From the NCBI GenBank assembly GCA_025356715.1, contig JANXRU010000302.1, positions 1 to 6,089 on the forward strand: a DNA stretch of 6,089 nt, read 5' to 3'. Each line of letters starts with the position of its first letter. Position 1 is the first letter of the stretch. This document shows positions 6,047-6,089 of the stretch, piece after piece. This stretch comes from Bacteroidota bacterium. GTDB taxonomy: Bacteria; Bacteroidota; Bacteroidia; B-17B0; B-17BO. The position numbers were made by a program, and so were the translations under genes. The notes beneath the pieces are model-generated. The model was given only the letters and a program-made list of their open reading frames with translations, did no database searches and had not been told where the DNA came from.

Positions 6047-6089
6047 ATGGTTAAAAATACAGAAATAAAATTAGTCGGACAGCCGATAT
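6047..6089 (+). CDS. Start of a gene cut by the window edge, probably an IS4-type transposase
   Basis: Only the first 14 codons are present, reading MVKNTEIKLVGQPI, and the frame is open to the edge. The KLVGQPI motif near the N-terminus resembles the start of IS4-type transposases that carry an N-terminal DUF4372 domain, as I remember them from Bacteroidota. That is recognition from a very short stretch, so it could be another protein. The context fits an independent unit: a terminator ends upstream transcription, then a TAnnTTTG box and a short leader come before the ATG. No catalytic DDE residue lies within the window, and I could not identify a terminal inverted repeat of an insertion sequence. 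Confidence 0.45.
   Translation, partial: MVKNTEIKLVGQPI

Overview
The window looks like chromosome from an AT-rich member of the Bacteroidota, most likely the Flavobacteriia or a near relative. Four things point there. A patatin phospholipase is fused to an outer-membrane beta-barrel. Two perfect TAnnTTTG boxes (the Bacteroidota -7 promoter element) lie in front of genes. No Shine-Dalgarno sequence is visible before any start. The protein sequences are close to flavobacterial versions of DppB, TpiA and PrmA as I remember them. I cannot name a genus from this sequence.

Layout. Positions 1-549 hold no credible gene. They form a mosaic of inverted repeats: a GC-rich patch at the left edge, half of a dispersed repeat split by an 18-bp palindrome, a polypyrimidine/polypurine hairpin, a nested inverted repeat, and a full inverted-repeat copy of the dispersed element just past the end of the first gene. 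Positions 550-2865 (minus strand) encode a secreted patatin-like phospholipase with a POTRA-like linker and a C-terminal barrel; it starts with TTG. A 113-bp divergent intergenic region separates it from the plus-strand group. That group is an oligopeptide/dipeptide-type ABC permease (GTG start, 2979-4055), triosephosphate isomerase (tpiA, overlapping the permease stop by one base), and ribosomal protein L11 methyltransferase (prmA, 17 bases later). After a 98-bp AT-rich gap comes a small unrecognised two-helix membrane protein (5754-5969). A strong Rho-independent terminator (5979-6006) closes this run. Immediately after it a promoter and the first 14 codons of another gene begin, probably an IS4-type transposase cut by the window edge.

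How the genes relate. The permease, tpiA and prmA are packed tightly enough to be one transcript, but their functions (peptide import, glycolysis, ribosomal protein methylation) do not form a pathway. The other parts of the ABC transporter are not in the window. The phospholipase is transcribed separately in the opposite direction. I see no defence system, CRISPR array, tRNA, rRNA or other obviously novel multi-gene system. The points most worth a second look are the repeat mosaic at 1-549, the non-ATG starts, the small membrane protein and the insulated transposase start at the right edge.
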